DNA from: Mytilisepta virgata
Lineage: Eukaryota > Mollusca > Bivalvia > Mytilida > Mytilidae
Direction: 5' to 3'
Length of the DNA stretch: 64,000 nt
Assembly (NCBI GenBank): GCA_028015205.1
Contig: JAPWFG010000015.1
Span: forward strand, 6,820,001 to 6,884,000
Under the pieces are notes generated by a model. It did not search any database. It was not told the DNA's origin and saw nothing but the letters and a program-made list of their open reading frames with translations. The position numbers were made by a program, and so were the translations under genes. Positions 1-10,851 of the stretch are shown here, piece by piece (positions within the stretch are counted from its first letter, which is position 1; the number at the start of each line of letters is the position of its first letter).

Positions 1-3000
1 AGACATATATTTAAGTTGTTTGTAGTTATGCAATGTATCTAGGTTAGACTTATCTGAGTTTCAAGTATAAAATCATGTTTCACTTGTTCCACCACCAAAG
101 TACGATTGTTACACGACAAAAGTGAAAAAAAGTTTGGTATTTCATTTAACTTAACTTTCATATGTCAAGAATTTATAGTATTACACGGAGTTAAAGGTAA
201 TGCTAATTAATGTAGAACATCCATGTTGAATACCACAATATATTCCATCTACCCGTTAATGTCAAAACGTCAAGAAAACATCGCCTTTCCAGATTTGAAA
301 ACAAAACAAATTGCGTAAAACTAAAAAGAAAACAACCACAGGATTATTATTTAACTTTTTTAGTTTCATACTTTGTATAAAGCCATATTATGCATGATCT
401 TTCCGATTATTATGTTTGTATTTACATAGTTTCCTTCGTTTTTCTGTCATAGGTGCCATTCTCACCTCCGATGACTTTCTTCGATTTTATGTCACTATAC
501 AATGAGAAAAAAATATCATTCATAGAATGATTCTGTAAATCTACAAATCTCTGAAATGGTGTCATCCTCTTGGCGTATCTGTTTATAATAAATAAACCTT
601 CTAAATAAATGTATGACTAATATCAATAAATGTTCAGTGTGTTTCGAAAAAGAATAGTATACAGCATGCTAAGTTATCACACCCCTATTTCTCAACTACC
701 TTTATGTATTGTTAGACTTACTTTCATGCTGAACATGCATGTACTGTTTTCGTCGAACACAATCAATGAATAAGATGAATAACTGAACACAAGAAGTTGA
801 AAATAAGAGCAAATTTATTTCTAAATTTTTTAATACATGTATATTATCATAATCATTGATATTATTTGTAAACAAAGATCAAGTCTTTTATAAAATAAAA
901 TATCTTCATGCATTTTAACTAAAGAGAACAGAAGAAAATGAATATACAAATTCCTAAACTTTCAAACCACAACATTTAAAGATTTCACGGTTGGGACGTT
1001 TTTTTTTTCAAAATCCAGAATATTGTGAATAGTGATGAATGAAACATGACCGCTATATGAATAATGAAATACCGCTTCAAAAAATGAATAATGAAATATT
1101 TTTCATTATTCGCCAAAAATTGAAATTGTTAATTAGAACCTGACAAATTACATTGGAAGTTTTATTAAATGCCATAAATTGTTTAAATTTTGAAATTGAT
1201 CATGTCCTATCACCTTTTATTTAGTTTTACTTCACATCAATTGTGCTCATTTGTTTTATTAACTGTGGCAAAATGTGCAAATTTTATTTTTTTGACCAAT
1301 ATATGACGTTCCGCTTCAAATCCTTATAGCCGTACATGTTCCTCGTCCCCATATGATGTATTTACAATTCGAGAACGAGGATTGCATTTGCTAGCAACTA
1401 TTAAAAACATTTAAATAATTGACTTATCCACCCTTAAACATTGTACAATACAAACATAAGGACACATTTTTATCGAATTGGTCTACAACAGATGCAAAAC
1501 AGCTGTAGACTCAAATAATCTTTGTTGCCACACGTTAAACTCAATAACATTTCTTGTTCGTGAGGTTATTAGGAGAATTAATCACTTAACAAGAGTTCGC
1601 ATAATATGATCCTCTAAACGAGAATCATAAGCAAAAATAGCTATATCTTTCTAAACTTGTATTTGTTAGACAGGAACAGAATATACAGAAACGAATTAAT
1701 TCAATTTAATCCGGATATGTATAGCAGTGAAATATTTAACATAGCATTTGATTTTAAATAGATAAGTACGATAAAAGGAAGCCGATGTACATGTAGTACG
1801 GCCGACATTGAACTTTTTGTCATCAATTCAAAATATAGAAAAAAAAGTACTTCCTAAATTTGTAAAAACTTAATCACAGAACTGTGAAATTATATTTTAA
1901 ACTTAAGGATGCTCGCTGGTCATGTTTTGATCTTTTTGTCAGATTTTCGGAATCCTCGGGTTTTATCCATTTCTTAAACATGAAATTTTTTGCCCATGAA
2001 CCCCCACTTTTTTTTTATAATTCAATCATACATGTCATATATACCTTAAAATGGTATTTGACAAAATTTTATGAAATCCTTTTTATTTTTTCATACATCT
2101 TTGACAGACTGAAGTTGTCAATGCAAAGACAATGAAAAATCCAGTGAAAACCCATTTCCTGCAAAGTTTCAAGGCCTCATAGCTCTAAAATGAGCACATG
2201 AACCTATATTTTTTTTCTTCCTTATTTGTATACTATTCATATGTTCTCTCAAACCAAAACACCTATTTCAAATCGTATTTATTTCCTATTAAACCTTTTT
2301 TGATTTTGTGAGATTTTAAGAATTACTGCAGATATTTTTAACAAACAAGCTAAAGTTCAAATTTATGTTTTATTTAGGAAAAATATTCAAACCAAATTAT
2401 CGTCAATAAGTGAATAATTTACATTAGTAATAGAAACAAAATACTGTGCGGGATAATGAAAAATCAATGAAAAACCTTAATTTATACTTGCCGCTCAAAA
2501 ATAGTTTAATTAAATGTCCTTGCGATATACCATATTACCTTGTATACCTTTTGATTATTCTTCGACGGGCAGAATTCAACCCCTAGTTATTAGTAATTTA
2601 GCTAATTACGTACCGTTTTCTCTTTTTTTGTTCTAGTGGGCAGTTACATTATAAAAATGTAATTACAGGCAAACTTCAACTAATCGCAATATATATTTTT
2701 GAAAATTAAATTCGAGAGTTGGAATAAATATACTTAACACTGTTGGTGGTGTAAAATTGTTCAGAATCAATATATGGTAAGGAATATAAATGAAAATCGG
2801 TAGATAAAGTAGGAATGGTTTTTAATTTACTATATAATTTGTTTGTTTTCTATTTGACAGCCTACTTTGACTGATTTTCTGACAGCTTGTATGTATGATT
2901 GACGCTAGAAAATATGTAGGACGGTTCAACATGTTGTGATATGAAATAAAATTTATAAAATTATAATTTGTGATAGCTGCTACTCTAGTTTTGAGTGAAA

Positions 3001-3150
3001 TGGTCTTGTGTAACTATTTATTGCTTTGAGATTGGGAAAACATCAAACTAGATAGTTGGAAATATCAACAGACTTACCAATGAATCAACGTTACCTAACG
3101 GACAGAGTATGGTAAGCCGTTCTCGTCAAAACTATGTTTAAAACATTTTT
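1..3150. other. AT-rich non-coding stretch
   Basis: I see no convincing exon, RNA gene or element. The only open frame of note (1884-2135) is low-complexity, Phe/Tyr/Ile-rich and lacks recognisable domain or splice-site context. Short AT-rich inverted sequences such as the one near 1080-1110 are too simple to interpret. Confidence 0.5.
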
Positions 3151-3157
3151 CGAAAAT

Positions 3158-3268
3158 TTTACACACTGAGAATTTAAAGAAAACACACACTAAGATTAAA
3201 AAACCTAAAAATACACACTGAGAATAAGAAATTACACACTGAGATTTCATAAAGACGCATTGAGATTA
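3158..3268. repeat. short minisatellite (ACACACTGAGA core)
   Basis: The motif ACACACTGAGA or a close variant recurs about five times at irregular 20-30 bp spacing, separated by A-rich spacers. It is a degenerate tandem array with no coding potential. Confidence 0.6.
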
Positions 3269-3544
3269 CGAAAAATGAAAAACACATCTGCCTGATAAAT
3301 ATTGCACGGTCCCTTAGAAAGAAGCAAGCTAGTTAACTGTAAACATTGTAACTATGTTTCATGACAATAAATAAACTAGGTTGAGGCAGTCGGAAACGAC
3401 AGCTATTTCCGCATTCTCCACATGTTGTATCCCGGTGCATTTTTTTCACATTCCCATTTTTTAATACAGGCCCAAATGTTGGTAAATCAAAATTCTAAAA
3501 CCTACTGATCATCTGCATAATGTGTGACAATACTGTATAGAAAT

Positions 3545-4310
3545 AAAACTAGAGGCTCAGAGGGCTGAGCCTGTATCGCTAACCTGGCATGAAAGCCATT
3601 TTTGTTGATGTAAATCAAAGAGAGAAGTCACTTCTCCCAATCATTATTAAGTGTGGTAAGCATTGTAGGACCCGTTTCTTCAGCAAGGTCCATTTACCAA
3701 CAGGTCAGCATATTCTAACAATTAGCGGTTCTCCAGACGATTTTTGCATGTATTTCCCGTATGGTCTTATGGTAACCTAAGTCTTCTGATGGTGGTCATC
3801 TTGAATGAGGGATTGGCATCAAAGTAACAACATTTGGTCAGCACCTTATGAGGAAGATTCAGGCCATGTTTGGTTTCAAGCAATTCTGCTTTTCTGTTGA
3901 TTTTTGTTATATGCCATATACATTTTCTGTCAAATTTGGCCCTATTTGACCAAACAGTTTCAGAGAATTTTTTTAAACCAACCAGTCAGACACAAGAATT
4001 GCCAATGGTGGCCATGTCTTTCGCCTAATCTGGGCAAAATGAGAAAGTTTTGTAACAAACCTCCCACATATGCTTCCTGTCAAGTTTCGTTCCATTTAGC
4101 AAAGCGGTTTCAGCGAAGATTTCTTTAAATTAAGTAATCAGAAACAAGAATTTCCCATGGTAGCCATGCTTTTCATCTAATCAGTATGAAAAAAATAATT
4201 TCATAAAAGACTTCCTGTCAAGTTTGGATTACAGTTTTGGCCAAGCAGTTCCAGAGAGAAAAAAAAATTCATCAACCAATGCGAAAAAAGATTTAAGCTA
4301 GAAATGAAAG
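3545..4310 (+). repeat. dispersed repeat, 'GAGCCTGTATCGCT' family, copy 1
   Basis: It begins with a gaggctcag...gagcctgtatcgct head and continues with phrases such as 'cagaaacaagaatt' and 'tggccatg'. These recur in the longer copy near 51,230-52,852. Small open frames inside it (3589-3780, 3904-4128) are products of the repeat and not genes. Confidence 0.6.
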
Positions 4311-4527
4311 AAGAGTTTCATTCACTAGCTTAAAGTTTCCAATTTTTTAAATTCCACCCCTAAAGGCACACATTTCTAAAAATAAAAATGATACAACCTT
4401 ATTGTAAATCTAAATACAGAGTGTGACAATACTGTGTAGAAATTAAATGTATAAAAAAAATGAACGAGGAGTTAAGGTCACAAGCTTATATTCACAATTT
4501 TGAAATTTAACCCCTGTGGGCCCAATG

Positions 4528-4735
4528 TTATGGACTAGGGGGAAAAGCTGGCTTCGTCCGATGGTTCAGATTTATGGGCGGACATACAAAAACACATCAG
4601 CTTCCATTTTACATTTTATCCAGACAAAGATTACGTCACATACACCGTTACAACAGTAGTCAAAGGGACACAACTCCAATTCAACCCTCACACAAAACTA
4701 CACGACCATACGAAATACAGATATGTAACATCCCG
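4528..4735 (+). repeat. about 200-bp dispersed repeat, copy A
   Basis: This stretch is nearly identical to 6103-6308. Both start near 'atgttatg.actagg.gg', run through 'gctggcttcgtccgat' and end near 'acgaaatacagat'. The matching short ORFs in both copies come from the shared repeat. No transposon termini are evident. Confidence 0.75.
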
Positions 4736-4759
4736 CCCCACAAAAAAATTTCCTAAGTT

Positions 4760-6100
4760 TTTACAAATAGTCGTTTGTTTTGTAAAGTTTCAATGAACTT
4801 CTTGGCTGTAAGTCTGTAATTGAAAGTCCGAATAATTAAGTTGTACAATAAATAAATATGATAAATTTCATAGAGTACACAGAAGATACTGCTGATCTTT
4901 CGGCACACTAGTAACCATTATAAAACACACCCATCGACGCTGCACTTAACCTGAAAGTCTGGCATCCATCAGTCCTCCGGCTGGACCTTCATGCACGCAT
5001 TACTTTCATGCAGTGATACACATTGCAATGGCATTTTTACCAGTCAAAACATGTCATATAAATAGCTGAATATAACTTTGATAAGATCATCGGAGATCTT
5101 AAACTCCTAACATAGTGACAATCATTCAAATGACAAATTTTTCATAAGCACACAATATTATATAAAAAAATCGACTACTTCTCCCTCCCTCTCGTATCAT
5201 CACTCATACACTACTATCGGCATAAAAAATAATGCTGCAGATGAAAAATGTCAGGAAAATACATTCCACCAATGGTTTTGTTTATGATCAATATCACACC
5301 GCTAAATGACAAACTCAAACAAAACAGCAAAATTCTATGTAAACCGTCCAAATATTCTTATAAACTTTTTTTTTAAATATAAATATATATGAAGCTAATC
5401 AATTGAATTTACATCTATGGCGATGCAATCATCACCATCATAAGGTATTCCTGAAAATGTCCAATATATGAAAGTCGGCGATCACTGTAAAATAAACAGG
5501 TCGAAAAATAAATCGGTCATCATATTTAGTAGATCTGTCATCTTCAAGACATCAAAGTCCAAATTGAAGATTATAACCATGGAGATGCAATGGTCTCCAA
5601 TTGATCAGAAAAATCGAAAAGTTATCATAAAGGTTTATGTGCATAATTTTTTAAAGTTGAAGTAGAAATATGAAAGTCAGTCGGCGATACAGTTATCATC
5701 GGATAATAAGTTGATGACGGGATTATTTACAAACAGTTCAATACACATTTGTATACATGTACATTGCAGACAACGAATCTCACGTGCAGACAGGATACAT
5801 AACAATATACAAACTGACAAGACAGGGTCTGGTTGGTCCGCAAATGAAAGTTCAAAATAACAAAATCATCCAAAATTGCCAAAGTTAGGTCGGTAATAAA
5901 TCAAACTGGAAACAAATGTTCAAAATTATAATGAATATCCCAAAGTGATAAGTTATATAAAGTTACACTGATAGAAGCCATGATCGAATGAAGCTGAGAA
6001 ATTTGTTAAAAGTTTTCAAACACGAAATTTCAATAATCAGTCGCTGCAAATGTCCAAAAGTCGCTGAAACTGCTAAAATTGATCTTCTTTTAAATTCTCC
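4760..6100. other. no recognisable gene
   Basis: AT-rich sequence between the two copies of the 200-bp repeat. No exon-like frame, RNA gene or clear tandem structure is visible. The 65-codon frame at 5468-5665 is Lys/Ile-rich and has no family features. Confidence 0.4.
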
Positions 6101-6102
6101 AC

Positions 6103-6308
6103 CATGTTATGAACTAGGAGGAAAAGCTGGCTTCGTCCGATTGTTCAGATTTATGGGCGGACACACAAAAACACATCAGCTTCCATTTTACATTTTATCC
6201 AGACAAATATTACGTCACATACACAGTTACAACAGTAGTCAAAGGGACGCAACTCCAATTCAACCCTTACACAAAACTACACGACCATACGAAATACAGA
6301 TATATATA
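6103..6308 (+). repeat. about 200-bp dispersed repeat, copy B
   Basis: Second copy of the 4528-4735 repeat in the same orientation, with only scattered substitutions. It leads directly into the 152-bp tandem array that follows. Confidence 0.75.
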
Positions 6309-6316
6309 ACACCAAC

Positions 6317-6800
6317 ATTTTGAAAATCAAAATTATAAAGCCTGATTGCGCATCTACATACAGTATGTGACACTACTGTATATAAATTAAATGCATGAAA
6401 TCAAAAATGACAGACGAGTTTAGGCCAGAAGCTTAATTTTTTGGAAATTTGACCCCTGTGGGCCCCAGTGTTTGAAAATCAAAATTCTAAAACCTAATTG
6501 CGCATCTACACACAGTATGTAACAATACTGTATAGAAATTGAATGCATTAAATCAAAAATGAAAGAGGAGTCACATGTTTAAATGCTTAATTTTCGAAAT
6601 TCGACCCCTCTGGGTACCAATTTTAGAACATCAAAATTCTAAAACCTAATTGCGCATCTGCATACAGTGTGTGAGAACACTGTATACAAATTAAATGGAT
6701 AAAATGAACGAGGGGATCTGTAGACCAGATTATCTAACAGTCGGACAGACGTAGGGACCGACTGTACGACACACCGACGGACAGACGGACCGACGGACCG
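6317..6800 (+). repeat. 152-bp tandem repeat (about 2.7 units) with GAC/CGG-rich tail
   Basis: The phrase 'atcaaaatt.taaa.cctgattgcgcatct' and variants recur near 6326, 6478 and 6630, giving an exact 152-bp period. Each unit includes a 'gacccctgtgggccc' phrase and 'acaatactgtatagaaatt'. The array ends in a simple gac/cgg run (about 6725-6800). Related fragments occur near 3489 and 4390, so the unit is dispersed as well as tandem. Confidence 0.75.
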
Positions 6801-7695
6801 ATTACATATATCTCCGAACTGCATTCGATGTGCAGGGACAACAAAATGAATAATATGAAAAGTCAACAATGACATACACAATTATATTAAAGCAACCCAG
6901 CTGACAGAACTCCAGACCAAACATAACATAAAAGAGCACAAAACATAAACATTAACAACAGAGAGTCAGGATACTCTGACTTGGTAAAGACACTGAACAG
7001 TGGCGGGATTAAACAGGTTTTATTGGTACCCAAACCTCCCCCTTATCTATCATGATACTCTGGTTTATAAAACATACCATAAAAACTATACAGTATGATT
7101 ACCAACAAGGTGATCGCTTTCTAGAACTGCAAAATTATAGTGGACAGTGTATAATTTTAATAGTATGGTCAGAATGTGTTAGTTTGAACTGTATAATTAG
7201 CTAAGGCTCTCATAACCGCAGATGTTGCTCTGCTAAACGAAAAACTCTGATTTCATATTTGTAGCCCTAACTGTGAACATATATTAAATAACGTTTATTA
7301 TGTTATATTTTTGATGATTGGTAGTGTAAAATGAAGCGTCTTCCTGGCACAATTGTATAAAATATTGTCAGCTATTTTAAGAAGTATACGATATATCCAT
7401 ATTATGTTTTCAAATACTGATATCGTTAAGAGGAAATATACAACTTTTTAGGTATTTATAGTTATTGATCATTCTAACGAATTTATACTTTCTTAATATT
7501 GTCAGATATGACTTTATACTGAAAACTATAACCTGCACCGTATTAATCCAGAAAATGGGGGAAGTTGACGAACACACTAGGCATTGCCTCATATGGTGTA
7601 TATGGAATTTAACGGTGTTTTCTCGTTTAAAATAGAAGTAATTGAACCGAAACCGTTTTATATCCACCCACTATTAGCTGTGCTAGTGGATTACC

Positions 7696-7770
7696 TCTTT
7701 AGCTCAGTTGGTAGATCGGTGGACTACTGTACCAAAGATCCTTTGTTTAATCCTTGCCTGATGCAGTAGG
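7696..7770 (+). repeat. tRNA-like sequence (tRNA pseudogene or SINE head)
   Basis: The segment contains TAGCTCAGTTGGTAGA, a good match to the tRNA A-box/D-arm. About 40 bp further on, TGTTTAATCC stands where a B-box would be, but that box is degenerate. I cannot fold a clean acceptor or anticodon stem, so a functional tRNA is unlikely. A relic tRNA or SINE head is the better reading. Confidence 0.5.
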
Positions 7771-7927
7771 TAGTTTTTGGAAACACCCCATGCTCTACTG
7801 TAACAGAAGTATTTAACCTAAGAAGGGATTTCATGTCATATATGGCTCATATGGCCCGTGTTAAGATTTAATTGTCACCCATTAATGTATGTACATGTAC
7901 TCCATTGATAATTAGAGGTTTTCTTGT

Positions 7928-8221
7928 TCACAAAAAATTAAACAAATGACTATTTGATGTGTTTTTAGAGGAATTCGTAGCATTAGGAGTTGCAGAGGAA
8001 ATGATTCCTGAAGTATTTCCACTCGCATCAGTGATCCGGGAATTTTCACTATTGTCGATTAACAGTTGACGCAAACTCATATCTTCACTTTTGTCATTTT
8101 CGACGGATATGCAGCCTTCTTTTATATCTGTATTTGTTGATACCTCACATGAATTCATATTGTCATTTATGGGAAATTCGTGGCCACCAGCAATGACAGA
8201 TTTGCCCTTATACTGGCAGTC
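7928..8221 (-). pseudogene. possible out-of-frame C-terminal extension of the Ig-receptor tail
   Basis: Directly after the TGA that ends the receptor tail (8220-8222), the +1 frame stays open for about 97 more codons. It is rich in Ser, Asn, Asp, Glu and Thr, like the preceding cytoplasmic tail. The switch point lies at a T4 run on the minus strand (AGCTTTTGAC), where a 1-nt length difference would join the frames. It could be a homopolymer error, a recent frameshift, or chance. The frame's own ATG lies upstream at 8329 inside the receptor exon, so it is unlikely to be a separate gene. Confidence 0.4.
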
Positions 8222-9794
8222 AAAAGCTGCACTGTTCTCGTCCAAACAAATGTTCGCATCTGACAAATTCAGCGTAGGTATAGCTTCCGTTGTTATGAGT
8301 ACTATAACTATGAAGATATTCCATATCATTTACGTTTAGTGATGTATAGGGGAAAAGACAACCATCACCTGCGTTGCCTCTGATCTGGTTGGAATCCGGT
8401 AACGTGTTTACTCCACTCTGTATTGACTCTTCAAAATTTAATTCGGTCACAGAAGATGCAATACATGGCTCATGTAATTTCTCTCTAGAAGACAGTATGT
8501 GTTCTGATATGTCGACTGGAGATTTTTTGCGCTCATGTTGACTACCATGGGGATTTTCGATTGATATTTGATCTAGATGTTCGACTTCATCAGTTACATT
8601 ATAACAGGGTGCGTCTTGGTTCCTTTCGTGTATTTCAACCATTATAGGCTGTTCGTTTGGTGGAAAATTTAGCATCTCCCTTTCATCAATAGTTTCGTAA
8701 TGAGAATCTTCACCATCTGATCCATCAAGATTTTCGACCTCACCGATGACTTGCATTCTTTCCTCGATTTGCATGCTTTGCATGTCTTCATTTTCTGATT
8801 TTTGATCCAACTTTAAAGCCCCTTGACGATTTCTGTATTTAAGAATTACAAAACAACATCCAAAATAAACACATGATATCACACCAACTACTGTAGCCAA
8901 AAGACCAAAGTTAAACTGTGAGACCATCCCTAGTAAAATGAAACCATAGGAATTAATTACATCTGCCGGTCATGAAAAATAAACTCTTTAGTTTTTTAAC
9001 GAGTTGTAAATTATATATAAAACTGGCCAAACTTTATATCCGTTGATGCAGGTAGAAAGCATAGAATATTTGTTTTGTAACAGTCGTATTTTTTTTGATC
9101 AATTTGTTAATTAAAGAACAAAGAGAAATTTACTCATGGTAAGTCAGGAAAGTTGGAAATGTATTAAATGAATCGTCCATTAAATACTATTCAGTGTATA
9201 GTCATGATAGTTGATGAAGTAGATTATGTTCGCTGTTTTATTGGGTATATATAAATAATATTTCCAAATTATAAAGAAGACCTCATTTGTTCTGATACAT
9301 ATTGTAAGGTTGTTAGGCGTAGATCCAATAATTAATGTAGTTAGGTGGCAAGGAAATGTCAACGTTAAGGGACTTTTTGTTGTTTGTCCTGGCTTCTGAA
9401 TAATGAGGCCGATGAAAAGGAAATTTCCAATGGATTTTTAGAAAACATCAGATGCAATTTATTTATGCGATGTTCGATCAGCTATATCCTTACGTGTAAT
9501 TTGTTGACCACCGATGTAGTTGTAAGCAGGACATACATTTTAGAATACGACCTTTACATTTTTAAGGTCAAATCTTGCATGCAGAACAAATTGAATATAC
9601 ATGTAGTTATAAACTACAAAATTATGACGAATATAACGAAATATATTGATATGCAAAATCATAATTTCCCTACTCGCTCTCGAAAGGAATACTTTGATGC
9701 AGGCAATAGTGTCTGCATTCAAATTTTCATTGTTCATATGAATCTCGTATCTCGGTATCATGTCTAGCACCAGGTGTTATTGTTTTAATCTCAT

Positions 9795-9834
<40 letters not shown>

Positions 9835-10851
9835 TAAATATTATATCTAAATATAAAACAGTCCATTCTCTCATTTAAATCTCAGATGCTTATACTACCT
9901 TTTTGATCTGCTGCCTCAGTGTAATCAGTAGTTAGTTCCACTGCCTCAGTGTAATCAATAGTTAGTTCCACTGCCTCAGTGAAATCAGTAGTTAGTTCTA
10001 CGTTTGGTTGATTTGTAGTCAGTTCCGCTGGTGTTTGGGTAGTTTTGCTTACCATTGTAGTATATTCTGCACAAATACAACAGTAATATAAGACCTAATT
10101 ATCGGTAAATGACTTGTTTTGAAACTTTTATCTCAATTTGACATAACTTGACAATAGGGGATTCAAGTTATAAATAACACACACAAAATAAGAACATCAG
10201 TCCATAATACTGACAGATGTATTTAGGGTTTGTTTTACTACTGATCTTTTCAATTGTTTTCAGTTTATAATTATTTCGTTGGTTGTTCTCCGGGGTTTGT
10301 CATTTGTTTCGATTTTCCCCTCTTTCGACTATCCCTTTGGTTTTTCTTGACTTTACTTACTTACAATAAAAATTTATCCTGAGGATAAGATAAAACGAGA
10401 GTTTTACATTAACCTTTCCCGAGAAATAGTGGAACTGAAAACATTTTAAGATACATGTCAAGAGCACTGTGTTTCCTTTTCTTCATTTGTAAAGGTCTTC
10501 AGCAACTACATATATATCAAGAACATACAAATATCTTACCAAATTGCTTGAGACATATTAAATTCGTGGAGACTTCTTGAATTGTTTGGAATATGCATTC
10601 ATAGACACCAAAGTCGTCTTCTGTTATATTAGATATCTGCAGAACAATTGACTTTTTGTTGACACCATATTTTACGGTAAATCGTTTGCTCACGGGTATT
10701 TTTGCGCTACCAGCTGAATCATCGAACAATGCCTTGTTATCTTTCCGCCATTTCGTTGCCGTCATGCGTGAACGGGAAGTACATGATAACTGAACTGTAT
10801 TTTCGATACTTGCATATATAGTTTTAATCTGATGTTCTCTTGATTCGGTTC
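8220..10851 (-). CDS. Ig-domain single-pass membrane receptor, 3' exons (partial gene)
   Basis: Three exons join in one frame: 10540-10851, 9899-10066 and 8220-8929. Each has a clear AG acceptor, the first two end in GT donors, and all junctions are phase 1, typical of Ig-superfamily genes. Exon 1 encodes an Ig-like domain with the B-strand Cys (QLSC), C-strand Trp (TKW) and F-strand DDFGVYEC. Exon 2 is a Thr/Glu-rich stalk with three 10-residue VELTTDYTEA-like repeats. Exon 3 begins with a hydrophobic membrane segment (about 23 residues) and a basic stop-transfer (KYRNR). A roughly 200-residue cytoplasmic tail follows, with SHYETI, which fits the ITIM pattern [SIVL]xYxx[ILV], plus other Tyr motifs (YTSL, TYAEF). 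The 5' end, including signal peptide and any further Ig domains, was not found. Ligand and function are unknown; a cell-surface inhibitory-type receptor is an inference. Confidence 0.72.
9797..9830. repeat. (CA)n microsatellite
   Basis: About 17 uninterrupted CA dinucleotides, located in the intron between the TM exon and the stalk exon of the Ig receptor. Confidence 0.95.
10215..10370 (+). repeat. retroelement-tail repeat module
   Basis: The phrases 'ggttgttctccg', 'tttcgattttcccctc' and 'ttgactttactta' are shared with 30,130-30,262. This looks like the 3' non-coding tail of a dispersed element, here inside an intron of the Ig receptor. Confidence 0.55.
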
